Counted from the stretch's first letter, positions 1 through 7,041 are shown. The stretch is 9,530 bases of DNA from CAYONM01 sp964405325 (GCA_964405325.1 CAYONM010000147.1:1-9530); one strand, 5' to 3'. Made by a program: numbers and translations. The notes: generated by a model not told the origin, from the letters alone.

Positions 1-405
1 GGTGGCCGCTTGTCCGGCACAGATACCGACCATGCCCTGACCGATGGCCATCGGTGTGTTGGGCATGGCCCGGATCACCCGGACGCCCGCGGGCAGCCCA
101 GCCTCCAGCGTAGCGGTGGTGGTCCCAGCCAGAATCGAGATGACCAGATGCCGGGCCTCCAGTCCAGCCAGTTCCGGCAACACCGTGGCCACTGCTTGGG
201 GTTTGACGGCCAACACCACGATGCCCGCGCGTTCAGCGGTTTCGCCGATGTGGCTGAAGACGGTCAATCCGGCGGCGGCATGCTGCTCGCGGACACTGGC
301 CTGGACATCGCAGACATGGATCGGTCGATCGGGATCCTGCTGACGCAGGCCGGCAATGATGGCCGAGGCCATGTTGCCGCCACCGATGAATGCAATGTCC
401 CTCAT
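1..405 (-). CDS. proC: Pyrroline-5-carboxylate reductase, N-terminal half (cut by window edge)
   Basis: The last enzyme of proline synthesis, a cytoplasmic NAD(P)H-dependent reductase that turns 1-pyrroline-5-carboxylate into L-proline. The visible 135 codons begin MRDIAFIGGGNMASAIIAGL, a typical Rossmann dinucleotide-binding start with the glycine-rich stretch at residues 8-10. They also contain the VLAVKPQ segment and the RAMPNTP signature that mark this family. The remaining half, with most of the helical dimerisation and catalytic domain, lies beyond base 1, so truncation is due to the window and not to a broken gene. The ATG (403-405 on the plus strand, read in reverse) overlaps the TGA of the upstream GGDEF gene in an ATGA arrangement. 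A GGAG lies about 10 bases upstream. This points to translational coupling as the third gene of the unit. I see no functional link between proline synthesis and c-di-GMP; shared transcription is the inference. Confidence 0.95.
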   Translation of the reverse strand, partial: MRDIAFIGGGNMASAIIAGLRQQDPDRPIHVCDVQASVREQHAAAGLTVFSHIGETAERAGIVVLAVKPQAVATVLPELAGLEARHLVISILAGTTTATLEAGLPAGVRVIRAMPNTPMAIGQGMVGICAGQAAT

Positions 406-1619
406 GTCGCGCGATCTCCGTGTTCGCCTGATGGTCGGCGAATCCATTTGGTCTTGGTGCGGATCTGGGCATCGGTGTGCCGATCTGCTTCCGCTTGCAG
501 CACCCGGTCACGTCCGCCGTTCTTGGCTTCGTACAGGGCCTGATCGCAGCGCTGCAGCAGGCTGGGCACTGTTTCGTCGATATGACAGGATGCAACGCCG
601 ATTGAGATCGTGACGGCTTGGGGCAGGTCGCTGAGTGACGCCACCGTTCGTCGCAGGCGGTCGGCCACCCGCAGGGAGGTCTCGCCGCTGGTTGCGGGTA
701 GGACCACCAGGAATTCTTCACCGCCATAACGGGCACAGATGTCCCCCGTGCGCAGGCTCCCGCGTAAACAGGCGCCCACCGCTGCCAAGACCTGGTCGCC
801 GGCAGCATGACCGTGGACATCGTTGACGTTCTTGAAATGGTCGATGTCCAACATCGCCACTGACACCACAGTATCGGCATCCACCAGCTCTTGCAGGCGC
901 TGCTCGCCATACCAGCGGCGGAAACAACTGGTGAGAGGATCGAGTCGACCGAGATCCTGCAGCCGCTGATACAGCATCACCCGTCGCAGACTCAGGGCCA
1001 GCAAGCCGCGCAGCACTTCGGCAATGTAACGCTGATCATTCAGGCCGCGGCTGCGCAGATTGGGCTGTGGGGTGGCGTTGCGCAGGATCAGTGCCGCTTG
1101 GCCCTCTACCCCGGGACTGAGGTCCAAGACCAGATTGCTCAACTCGGCATCGGGCAGCCGCACGGCCGCCACCAAGGTCGGTTCCGAACCGGAGGGGTCG
1201 GCGCCGATGCAGCGCCAGCTGCCGCGTTCCCAGATGAACAGATCGCCGTGTGAACAGTCCCAGTAGGCACGCATCGCCGCCAGAAACCGTCGCCGTGCAT
1301 CCATTTCCTCGACGCAACTCACCAGATCGGCACTGACCTCGAACACCGATCGCTGCAGCTCCAGGGCGCTCTCCAACTGGCTCAGATCATGCTGTAACAC
1401 CCGCTGTTTGCGCTGCAGCAGTTCGGCTGGCATATCCAACAGCCGACTGCCCGAGAGGCCGGTGGTCGGCAGGGATCCGGTCACCAGCAATCGTGCCACC
1501 AGCACCACCAACGCGAGCAGCGCGGCGGCCAGCAGACTGGCACCCAGCCACCAGCAGATGGCAGCCAGCAGCACCCCCAGCCCGACCCCGGTCGCCAGCT
1601 GGATCAGTCGGCGGCTCAT
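402..1619 (-). CDS. Membrane-anchored diguanylate cyclase (GGDEF) with product-inhibition site
   Basis: Predicted to make c-di-GMP from two GTP. The 405-aa protein opens with a hydrophobic stretch at residues 6-46, long enough for two membrane helices with almost no loop. A cytoplasmic region at about 65-215 follows, with coiled-coil-like leucine spacing near 65-90 and a possible GAF-like sensor fold (not assigned from a clear motif). The GGDEF domain covers about 222-375. It has DPLT at 227-230, the metal and substrate residues in LDIDHFKNVND (D258, N266), D275, and the active-site loop GGEEF at 299-303. RTGD at 290-293 sits exactly five residues before the loop, which matches the allosteric I-site RxxD, so c-di-GMP feedback inhibition is expected. 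A polar, charged tail of about 30 residues ends the protein. The ATG follows a strong GGAGG at 7 bases and overlaps the upstream gene's stop. The catalytic call is strong; the signal sensed is unknown. Confidence 0.92.
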   Translation of the reverse strand: MSRRLIQLATGVGLGVLLAAICWWLGASLLAAALLALVVLVARLLVTGSLPTTGLSGSRLLDMPAELLQRKQRVLQHDLSQLESALELQRSVFEVSADLVSCVEEMDARRRFLAAMRAYWDCSHGDLFIWERGSWRCIGADPSGSEPTLVAAVRLPDAELSNLVLDLSPGVEGQAALILRNATPQPNLRSRGLNDQRYIAEVLRGLLALSLRRVMLYQRLQDLGRLDPLTSCFRRWYGEQRLQELVDADTVVSVAMLDIDHFKNVNDVHGHAAGDQVLAAVGACLRGSLRTGDICARYGGEEFLVVLPATSGETSLRVADRLRRTVASLSDLPQAVTISIGVASCHIDETVPSLLQRCDQALYEAKNGGRDRVLQAEADRHTDAQIRTKTKWIRRPSGEHGDRAT

Positions 1620-2932
1620 GAGGCCACCTCCACCCGGTTCCGACCCAGGTGTTTGGCCCGGTAACAGGCCTGGTCGGCGCGTTCCAAGGCCTGCCGCGGT
1701 GCTTCCTCGGCCTGCAGGCAGGACCAGCCCAGGCTGGCGGTGACGCGCGCCTGATCCGGCAGCAGCACCTGTTCGATGGCCAGGCGCAGATGCTCGGTCA
1801 GATCACTGGCATCGGTTAGACCAGGGATGGCCAGGGCGAATTCCTCGCCGCCATAACGGCAGGCAATGGCCTGCTCGGGCATGACGTGCTTGATGCGTTC
1901 GGCAATGGCACGCAGAGCCTGATCACCGGCTGGATGGCCATACTGGTCATTGAAGGCCTTCAAATGATCCATGTCGCACATGACCAGGGCCAGGTTGCGG
2001 CCAGCGCGGCGGGCCTCGGAAGCCTGTTCCTCCAGGCGACGGAGGAATTCATGCTGTCCGAACAGACCGGTGAGATCGTCGTGCAGGGCCAGACTGCGTG
2101 CCTGCTCCAGCAGTCGCACCGAGGCCAGACTCAGGCCAGCCATCCGGCCCAGCGCTGACAGGATATCCACCATCAGGTGATCTTCGAAGCCCAGAGCGGG
2201 AAACCCCACCACCAACACGCCGCGCAGTTCCTGTTCGCCGTGGTTGCGACGTCGATCACCGCGAAGTGGTACCAAAGCAGCGACGTGATCTTCTTGTCGA
2301 TGCACCAAGAGGCGTTGCTCACGCAGCACAAAGGATTTACTGGCGAGCAGTTCCGTCGGCAGTTCCTGGCCATGCGTGAATTCGGGACTCTCGTCCTCGC
2401 ACAGTCCGATATGCACCAGCGTCACTTGCGGGATCAGCTCCCGGACATGATCGGCAATCGTGCTGGCCAGCTGGCCACGCTCCTGAGCGGTAAACAGACC
2501 GCTACACAGGTCCTGCAGCAGCGGGAAGCGACGCACGTGCCGTTGCAGCAGTTTCTGCTGCGCCACGGCGTTGAACACGTTCAAACGCAACGGTAGCAGG
2601 GCCCGATCGTGCTCTGCCTGATGGTCGCGCCACCGCTCCAAGGCGAGGATCACTGCCGCCAGCACCCCTGCGACCGCCAAACCACGTGCTTCGGGCAGCA
2701 GCAGCCAAACCAGTGCCGGCGCCAACACCGCGTGTGCCGCGCTGATCCCTTGCCGCCAACCAAGCAACCACCACACCACCAGCGCCAAGCCCCACCAGCG
2801 ACTACCGAAGAACGCATCCACGAAACTCAGCGCCAGCAAGCCAAAGGCCGCCAGCACAAAACTACCGGTGCGAATCCATGATCGAACCGTCGATGGAGGT
2901 GGGAAAGGCACCGGCATAGCCTCAGTATTCAT
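1616..2932 (-). CDS. Polytopic membrane diguanylate cyclase (GGDEF) lacking the I-site
   Basis: First gene of the minus-strand unit, 438 aa. The N-terminus holds about four hydrophobic segments (near residues 22-41, 46-60, 63-80 and 84-98). A cytoplasmic region at about 110-275 could be a GAF-like sensor, but no ligand motif can be named. The GGDEF domain is at about 280-436, with DDLTGL at 285-290, CDMDHLKAFND carrying D320 and N328, D337, and the active loop GGEEF at 361-365. All catalytic positions look intact, so c-di-GMP synthesis is predicted. The residues where an RxxD inhibition site would lie (352-355) are PEQA, so product inhibition by the classical route is not expected, unlike its neighbour. 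The start at 2930-2932 has only a poor ribosome binding site. An in-frame ATG five codons later (2915-2917) is also possible but has GAGG too close to it. The stop overlaps the next gene's start as ATGA. Confidence 0.9.
   Translation of the reverse strand: MNTEAMPVPFPPPSTVRSWIRTGSFVLAAFGLLALSFVDAFFGSRWWGLALVVWWLLGWRQGISAAHAVLAPALVWLLLPEARGLAVAGVLAAVILALERWRDHQAEHDRALLPLRLNVFNAVAQQKLLQRHVRRFPLLQDLCSGLFTAQERGQLASTIADHVRELIPQVTLVHIGLCEDESPEFTHGQELPTELLASKSFVLREQRLLVHRQEDHVAALVPLRGDRRRNHGEQELRGVLVVGFPALGFEDHLMVDILSALGRMAGLSLASVRLLEQARSLALHDDLTGLFGQHEFLRRLEEQASEARRAGRNLALVMCDMDHLKAFNDQYGHPAGDQALRAIAERIKHVMPEQAIACRYGGEEFALAIPGLTDASDLTEHLRLAIEQVLLPDQARVTASLGWSCLQAEEAPRQALERADQACYRAKHLGRNRVEVAS
1627..1631 (-). 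promoter_or_regulatory. Shine-Dalgarno of the 405-aa GGDEF gene
   Basis: On the minus strand the sequence GGAGG lies 7 bases before the ATG at 1617-1619, inside the 3' end of the upstream GGDEF gene. It supports this start and shows the downstream gene can recruit ribosomes itself as well as by coupling through the ATGA overlap. Confidence 0.8.
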
Positions 2933-2997
2933 CAGGCTTGCAGCCGGGACAAGCAGGGGGTGTAAGCAACCCTCAGCGGTCGAATTTGCACAGTGCC

Positions 2998-3027
2998 CGC
3001 GACAGGCTCGCTTGCGAGCCTGTCACG
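2998..3027. repeat. Intergenic palindrome (perfect 11-bp arms, REP-like)
   Basis: GACAGGCTCGC at 3001-3011 and its exact reverse complement GCGAGCCTGTC at 3014-3024 are separated by only TT. One C-A mismatch and two more pairs (2998-2999 with 3026-3027) extend the stem. It lies between the divergent hisB and GGDEF transcription units and has no T-run on either side, so it is not a classic intrinsic terminator. Its short, GC-rich, tight-loop form resembles a repetitive extragenic palindrome. No second copy exists in this window, so the repeat status is inference. It could instead be a regulatory operator or an RNA hairpin in a leader. Confidence 0.6.
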
Positions 3028-3040
3028 ACGGCGAAGCGAG

Positions 3041-3053
3041 GGGGCGAAGCCCC
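3041..3053. repeat. Small GGGGC-GAA-GCCCC hairpin next to the palindrome
   Basis: GGGGC at 3041-3045 and GCCCC at 3049-3053 are perfect complements around a GAA loop. The word GCGAAGC occurs twice here (3031-3037 and 3044-3050). On the minus strand the loop reads TTC within GGGGCTTCGCCCC, a very stable form close to a UUCG-type hairpin. Together with the 24-base palindrome 17 bases to the left it makes a paired-hairpin block, as seen in composite intergenic repeat elements. Confidence 0.5.
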
Positions 3054-3111
3054 ACTGAGACGGGAAGCATCGGTTGACGCTGCCGCCAGCTGGGATCCAC
3101 TTCCGGCTTGC

Positions 3112-3116
3112 AGGAG
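3112..3116 (+). promoter_or_regulatory. Shine-Dalgarno that decides the hisB start
   Basis: AGGAG sits 6 bases before the ATG at 3123. An upstream in-frame TTG at 3108 would put this site inside the coding region and has no good site of its own, so the ATG is chosen. Confidence 0.85.
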
Positions 3117-3122
3117 CCAGCC

Positions 3123-3707
3123 ATGTCGCGCCACGCCCGTCAAGAACGCCGCACCAAGGAAACCGAGATCGAGGTCAGTTGGGACTTGGACCAGTCGAGC
3201 GCAGGCCGCATCAGCAGTGGTATCGGTTTTCTCGATCACATGTTGGAGGCCCTGGCACGGCACTCGGAAACCAGCTTGTCAGTCAGCTGCCAGGGCGATC
3301 TGCATATCGATGGGCATCACACCACCGAGGATATCGGCATCGTCATGGGCCGTTGTCTGCGTGAAGCCCTGGGTGAGCGGCGTGGTATCGAGCGTTATGG
3401 CCACATCTGCGTACCCCTGGACGAAGCTCTGGTCTGCGCCTCCATCGACATCAGTGGTCGCGCGCATTTGGCTTACGATCTCCAGATCCCTGCTGCCAGT
3501 TTGGGCGAATGGGATACCGAGTTGGTCTTCGAATTTTTCGATGCCTTCTGCGGTAACGCCCAGATCGGTCTGCACCTGCATCAGCAATATGGCCGCAACA
3601 GCCACCACATCGTGGAAGCGGCCTTCAAGGCCTGTGCCCGAGCATTGCGGCAGGCGATCCGCGTCAGCGGCAACGACATTCCCAGTACCAAGGGCGCCTT
3701 GGACTGA
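3123..3707 (+). CDS. hisB: Imidazoleglycerol-phosphate dehydratase, single-function form
   Basis: Catalyses the sixth step of histidine synthesis, dehydrating imidazole glycerol phosphate to imidazole acetol phosphate; a cytoplasmic manganese enzyme that forms large oligomers. The 194-aa protein is full length for the monofunctional family and has no phosphatase domain of the enterobacterial fusion. Family signatures are clear: GFLDHML at 35-41, DGHHTTEDIGI at 63-73 (metal-binding histidines and glutamate), a second HH at 161-162 followed by IVEAAFKA at 163-170, and the C-terminal STKG at 188-191. The start at ATG 3123 is set by AGGAG six bases upstream; a TTG at 3108 would add five residues. 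No other his gene is visible on either side, although hisB usually sits with hisH, hisA and hisF. The nearest downstream gene is tex, 90 bases away on the same strand, so the two may share a transcript. Confidence 0.97.
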   Translation: MSRHARQERRTKETEIEVSWDLDQSSAGRISSGIGFLDHMLEALARHSETSLSVSCQGDLHIDGHHTTEDIGIVMGRCLREALGERRGIERYGHICVPLDEALVCASIDISGRAHLAYDLQIPAASLGEWDTELVFEFFDAFCGNAQIGLHLHQQYGRNSHHIVEAAFKACARALRQAIRVSGNDIPSTKGALD

Positions 3708-3797
3708 TCGAATCGATATTGGTTTTTCAATCCCGCTCCTCTCGAGTTCACCTGCTTGGACCCGAAGGGAAAGAGTTATTTCACGAGCACACCACCC

Positions 3798-5912
3798 ATG
3801 AACGAACAACATCTCCAACACCTGGCCAAGGAATTGCAACTCGACCAACCCGCGGTTGCCGCGGTTGCCCAACTCTTGGCCGACGGTGCCACCGTCCCCT
3901 TCATCGCCCGCTACCGGAAAGAACGCTCCGGCGGCATGGACGAGGTTCAGATCGCCACTATCCGTGATGGTCTGGAACGTCTGGCCGCCCTGGACAAGCG
4001 CCGTGCGAACATGCTGCTCAGCCTGCGTGAACGGGAGCTGCTAACCCCGGAATTGCAGCGGGCGTTGGCAAACGCCAACAATCTGACCGAGTTGGAAGAC
4101 ATCTATCTGCCCTACCGCGTCAAGCGGCGGACCCGTGCCCAGACCGCGCGCGAAGCCGGCCTGCAGCCATTGGCGGACGAACTGTTGGCTCAGAAAAGCA
4201 ACCAGATTGATGTTGCTGCGTTTATCAACGAGACAGTCGACAATGAGGATGCCGTTTTGGCTGGTGCCAGGGATATCATTGCCGAGCAGGTTTCCGAAAA
4301 CAGCCAGCTTCGCGGCGAATTGCGCGAGCAGTTCCAACAATACGGCCAATTGACCGCGAGTGTTGTCAAAAAAAAAGCCGACAGCCCGGAAGCCGCTCGA
4401 TTCCGCGATTGGTTCGATTGGTCCGAACCGGTGGCACGGGCACCCTCGCATCGGATCCTGGCGTTGCTGCGCGGTGTCGAACAAGGCATCCTGCGGGTCC
4501 AGGCGCGGCCTGACACCGAGCGGACCACGGCGCGCATCCGCCGGAAATTCGTGCATGGCCGCGGCTTTGCCGCCGATCAGGTGGGTCTGGCCTGTGACGA
4601 TGCCTACCAGCGCCTACTCCAACCAGCTTTGGAGAATGAGACCCTGGGCCAGCTGAAAAAACAGGCCGACGAGGAAGCGATTGCGATCTTCCGCGACAAT
4701 CTGCGACAATTGCTGCTGGCCGCCCCCTTGGGTCGCAATCGGGTGCTGGCAATCGATCCGGGTTTGCGCACCGGTTGCAAGCTGGTGGTACTGGACGAAC
4801 AGGGCGATCTGCAGCAGCACGACGTGCTCCACCTGGTCAAGGGCGCCGCCGCCAGTCAGCAAGCCGCCAGTCGGGTACGGCAGTTGGTGCAACAATTTGA
4901 TATCCAGGCCATCGGCATCGGTAACGGCACCGCCGGCCGCGAAACCGAAAGCTTTGTTCGTGACCTGGACCTCGGCTTGCCGGTGGTGCTGGTGGATGAG
5001 AGCGGCGCTTCGGTTTACAGCGCCAGCGCCATCGCCCGCGAGGAATTTCCCGATCACGACATCACCGTGCGTGGTGCGGTGTCCATCGGTCGGCGCTTGC
5101 AGGATCCGTTGGCGGAACTGGTCAAACTCGATCCCAAGGTGATCGGTGTCGGCCAGTATCAGCACGATGTCGATCAGGCGGCGCTGGGGCGTGCCTTGGA
5201 CGACTGCATCGAAGCCTGTGTCAACCAGGTTGGCGTCGAATTGAACAGTGCTTCAACGGCGCTCTTGACCGCTGTTGCCGGCCTGGGGCCAAAATTGGCG
5301 GCGGCGATTGTCGCCTATCGCAGCGAGCATGGTGCCTTCCGCTCGCGCCGGCAATTATTGAAGGTACCGCGTCTCGGCGCCAAAGCCTTCGAGCAGTGCG
5401 CTGGTTTTTTGCGCATCGCTGATGGCAAGCACCCCCTGGACGGTACCGCCGTGCATCCGGAGCGCTACGACCTGATTGAACGTATGGCCGCCGATCAGGA
5501 CTGCGACCTGTCGACCCTGATCCGTGACCACGGCATCCGCTTACGAATACCGCTCCAGCGTTACTGTGCTGCGGATATCGGCCTGCCGACCTTGCAGGAT
5601 ATTTTCGCTGAGCTGGAAAAACCCGGCCGCGATCCCCGACCGCGCTTCGCTGCCTTCAGCTTCGCTGATGTCCACTCGATCGACGACTTGGAGGAGGGCA
5701 TGCGCCTACCGGGCATCATCACCAACATCACCGGCTTCGGTGCCTTTGTCGATGTCGGCGTGCATCAGGACGGTCTGGTGCACATTTCCCAGCTGGCGGA
5801 TCGTTTCGTTCGCGACCCCGCCGAGGTGGTCAGCCTGCGGCAGCAGGTCCAGGTGCGAGTCATGTCCATCGACCGCGAGCGCCGTCGCATCGCTTTGAGC
5901 ATGCGAGAGTAG
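3798..5912 (+). CDS. tex: Tex family RNA-binding transcription accessory protein
   Basis: Tex proteins are cytoplasmic nucleic-acid-binding proteins linked to transcription and related to eukaryotic Spt6. The 704-aa product shows the family order: an N-terminal helical region with ATVPFIARYRKERSGGMDEV (31-50), a YqgF/RNase H-like domain from about 315 with VLAIDPGLRTGCK (316-328), GNGTAGRE (375-382) and DESGASVYSAS (400-410), tandem helix-hairpin-helix elements at about 490-560, and a C-terminal S1 domain at about 634-703 (PGIITNITGFGAFVDVGVHQ to the end). It stops directly after the S1 domain, so it lacks the extra tail of longer relatives such as the E. coli and Pseudomonas proteins (about 770-780 aa). 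I place the start at ATG 3798, where the protein begins MNEQHLQHLAKEL like its relatives. An in-frame TTG at 3756 would add 14 residues. The ribosome binding site at 3798 is weak, so the start is the least certain part. Confidence 0.95.
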   Translation: MNEQHLQHLAKELQLDQPAVAAVAQLLADGATVPFIARYRKERSGGMDEVQIATIRDGLERLAALDKRRANMLLSLRERELLTPELQRALANANNLTELEDIYLPYRVKRRTRAQTAREAGLQPLADELLAQKSNQIDVAAFINETVDNEDAVLAGARDIIAEQVSENSQLRGELREQFQQYGQLTASVVKKKADSPEAARFRDWFDWSEPVARAPSHRILALLRGVEQGILRVQARPDTERTTARIRRKFVHGRGFAADQVGLACDDAYQRLLQPALENETLGQLKKQADEEAIAIFRDNLRQLLLAAPLGRNRVLAIDPGLRTGCKLVVLDEQGDLQQHDVLHLVKGAAASQQAASRVRQLVQQFDIQAIGIGNGTAGRETESFVRDLDLGLPVVLVDESGASVYSASAIAREEFPDHDITVRGAVSIGRRLQDPLAELVKLDPKVIGVGQYQHDVDQAALGRALDDCIEACVNQVGVELNSASTALLTAVAGLGPKLAAAIVAYRSEHGAFRSRRQLLKVPRLGAKAFEQCAGFLRIADGKHPLDGTAVHPERYDLIERMAADQDCDLSTLIRDHGIRLRIPLQRYCAADIGLPTLQDIFAELEKPGRDPRPRFAAFSFADVHSIDDLEEGMRLPGIITNITGFGAFVDVGVHQDGLVHISQLADRFVRDPAEVVSLRQQVQVRVMSIDRERRRIALSMRE

Positions 5913-5933
5913 CCAGAACCCAGAAACGCCACC

Positions 5934-5957
5934 AGGGACCCATTGGCCGCCCTTTTT
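5934..5957 (+). terminator. Weak candidate terminator after tex
   Basis: AGGG (5934-5937) can pair with CCCT (5950-5953), with an inner CC/GG pair, and a run of five T follows (5953-5957). The location, 21 bases after the tex stop, is right. The stem is short and has an asymmetric internal loop, so this is only a possible intrinsic terminator. Confidence 0.25.
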
Positions 5958-6194
5958 GAAAGCGTTTCGCAACTAGCCCCAGCCCAGCCGCAGATCAATG
6001 CACCGAACTCATCGAACTATGTAACTTTGTGCATGCATCACTCGCCAGGTCACGTCTGCGACAACCTCCCGATGAAATCATGGGGCCAGCACTAGGCTCC
6101 CGCTGCCCTTTGTCTGTGTTCGTCTCAGGCCTGCGCCCGGTACCGTGTAGGGCCGGCGCCACCATCAGCGCGCGTCTGCTCGGGCGACACCCTG

Positions 6195-6200
6195 AAGGAG
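6195..6200 (+). promoter_or_regulatory. Shine-Dalgarno of the 252-aa gene
   Basis: AAGGAG ends 7 bases before the ATG at 6208, close to the ideal sequence and spacing. It is the strongest ribosome binding site in the window and the main evidence that the plus-strand frame here is the real gene. Confidence 0.85.
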
Positions 6201-6207
6201 TCCGTTC

Positions 6208-6966
6208 ATGATCCACTACTATCTCACCATCTTCCCGACCGAGGCGCTGATCGCCTCGCAGCTCGAGCCAGAGGAGTTCGGCGTCTACATGGCCACCGGT
6301 ACCCGTCGGGGCACTGCCGAACGGCTGATGTTCATCGAACTGCGGTCGGGCAATTTCTCGGGGGTCTTCGACTGGGCTTACGCCGAAGAGAGCTGCCGTC
6401 GCGCCGAAGCCGAGGGCGTGCGTCGGCGCAGTGCCTATCTGTCGGTATACCGTACGCTGGAGCAGGTTCCCACGCAGCAGTTGGGCAAGCTCTATCTGGT
6501 GACGCGTGATGGTCGCAATCTGGCTTTGGAAGCACAGAATTGCCACGACTGCGATAAGTCTCGGCCGGCCTACCTGTATCAGGAGCTCTGTCCGACCCGG
6601 CCGCTGGTGGTCAGCAACCAGCATCCCTGCGCCTTCATCCAGCACATCACCAATCCGGTGCAGAAGATCCACATGCCGGCGGTGGCGGTGGCCGATATGG
6701 AGCTGCCGCGCGATTTGAACGCCGAAGACCTGGGTAATCTCTTGTATCACAATGTCGCCCACTTGCGCGATTGCCTGGAAGCCCTCAGTGCCAACAAGGC
6801 GGTGAAGGTGGTCGATCGCCAGAGCATGGTGGACTTCGACTTCGGCCACATCGCCTCTGGCGTCTATGTCGGCAGCAGTGACCAGGTGGTTAAATATACC
6901 ATGCCCGATAATGAGAGCATCAAGCGCAACCACTATGAGTGGGCACGCTCGGCGATGCTGATCTGA
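6208..6966 (+). CDS. Conserved-looking protein of unknown function upstream of hppA
   Basis: I do not recognise a named family for this 252-aa protein. It begins MIHYYLTIFPTEALIASQLE and ends SAMLI. It has no signal peptide or membrane helix, so it is probably cytoplasmic, with a mixed alpha/beta composition. It contains one CxxC (CHDC at 112-115), further cysteines at 63, 128, 141 and 189, and several histidines. A single CxxC does not make a full zinc site, but a metal-binding or redox role is possible. The start is well set by AAGGAG seven bases upstream. It lies 83 bases before hppA on the same strand, so joint transcription is plausible. A 312-aa frame on the opposite strand overlaps it, but that frame lacks a ribosome binding site and has the His/Asp/Gly-rich look of an antisense shadow. 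Function cannot be given from sequence alone. Confidence 0.8.
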   Translation: MIHYYLTIFPTEALIASQLEPEEFGVYMATGTRRGTAERLMFIELRSGNFSGVFDWAYAEESCRRAEAEGVRRRSAYLSVYRTLEQVPTQQLGKLYLVTRDGRNLALEAQNCHDCDKSRPAYLYQELCPTRPLVVSNQHPCAFIQHITNPVQKIHMPAVAVADMELPRDLNAEDLGNLLYHNVAHLRDCLEALSANKAVKVVDRQSMVDFDFGHIASGVYVGSSDQVVKYTMPDNESIKRNHYEWARSAMLI

Positions 6967-7035
6967 CAGAATCGCTTTTTACACGACTGCTGATATCCGG
7001 TTGACGGCCCCCACCGACTTCGGCGCACATCAATA

Positions 7036-7041
7036 AAAGGA
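7036..7041 (+). promoter_or_regulatory. Shine-Dalgarno supporting the GTG start of hppA
   Basis: AAAGGA lies 8 bases before the GTG at 7050. No ATG in frame near this point gives a full N-terminal membrane helix, so the GTG start is preferred. Confidence 0.75.

Larger units (their letters stand above)
5913..6207. other. 295-base gap between tex and the unknown gene
   Basis: No gene with a plausible start, ribosome binding site and family resemblance is visible. The left end holds a weak terminator candidate for tex. An 8-base palindrome TGCATGCA occurs at 6030-6037. I found no pair of good -35 and -10 boxes, so any promoter for the downstream genes is not recognisable by simple consensus. 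The last bases hold the strong ribosome binding site of the next gene. A long open frame on the minus strand (5995-6933) crosses this gap but looks like an antisense shadow. Confidence 0.6.

Noticed and set aside
10..543. 177-aa open frame on the plus strand
   Set aside because: It lies opposite proC and the end of the GGDEF gene and is a shadow of both.
3074..3102. sigma-70 promoter for hisB using TTGACG
   Set aside because: No acceptable -10 box lies at 16-18 bases spacing, so it is not listed as a promoter feature.
3718..3731. ATTG-loop-CAAT hairpin after hisB as a terminator
   Set aside because: Only four pairs, and the T-run is in the loop and not after the stem.
2938..3801. 287-aa open frame on the plus strand over hisB
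   Set aside because: It covers hisB in another frame, with a Ser/Arg/Pro-rich product and no family match; hisB is unmistakable.
5995..6933. 312-aa open frame on the minus strand
   Set aside because: It lies opposite the 252-aa gene, is rich in His, Asp, Gly and Ile as antisense frames of GC-rich genes are, matches no family and lacks a ribosome binding site. The plus-strand gene has a strong one.
6976..6980. Run of T after the 252-aa gene as a terminator
   Set aside because: No stem precedes it, so it does not separate this gene from hppA.
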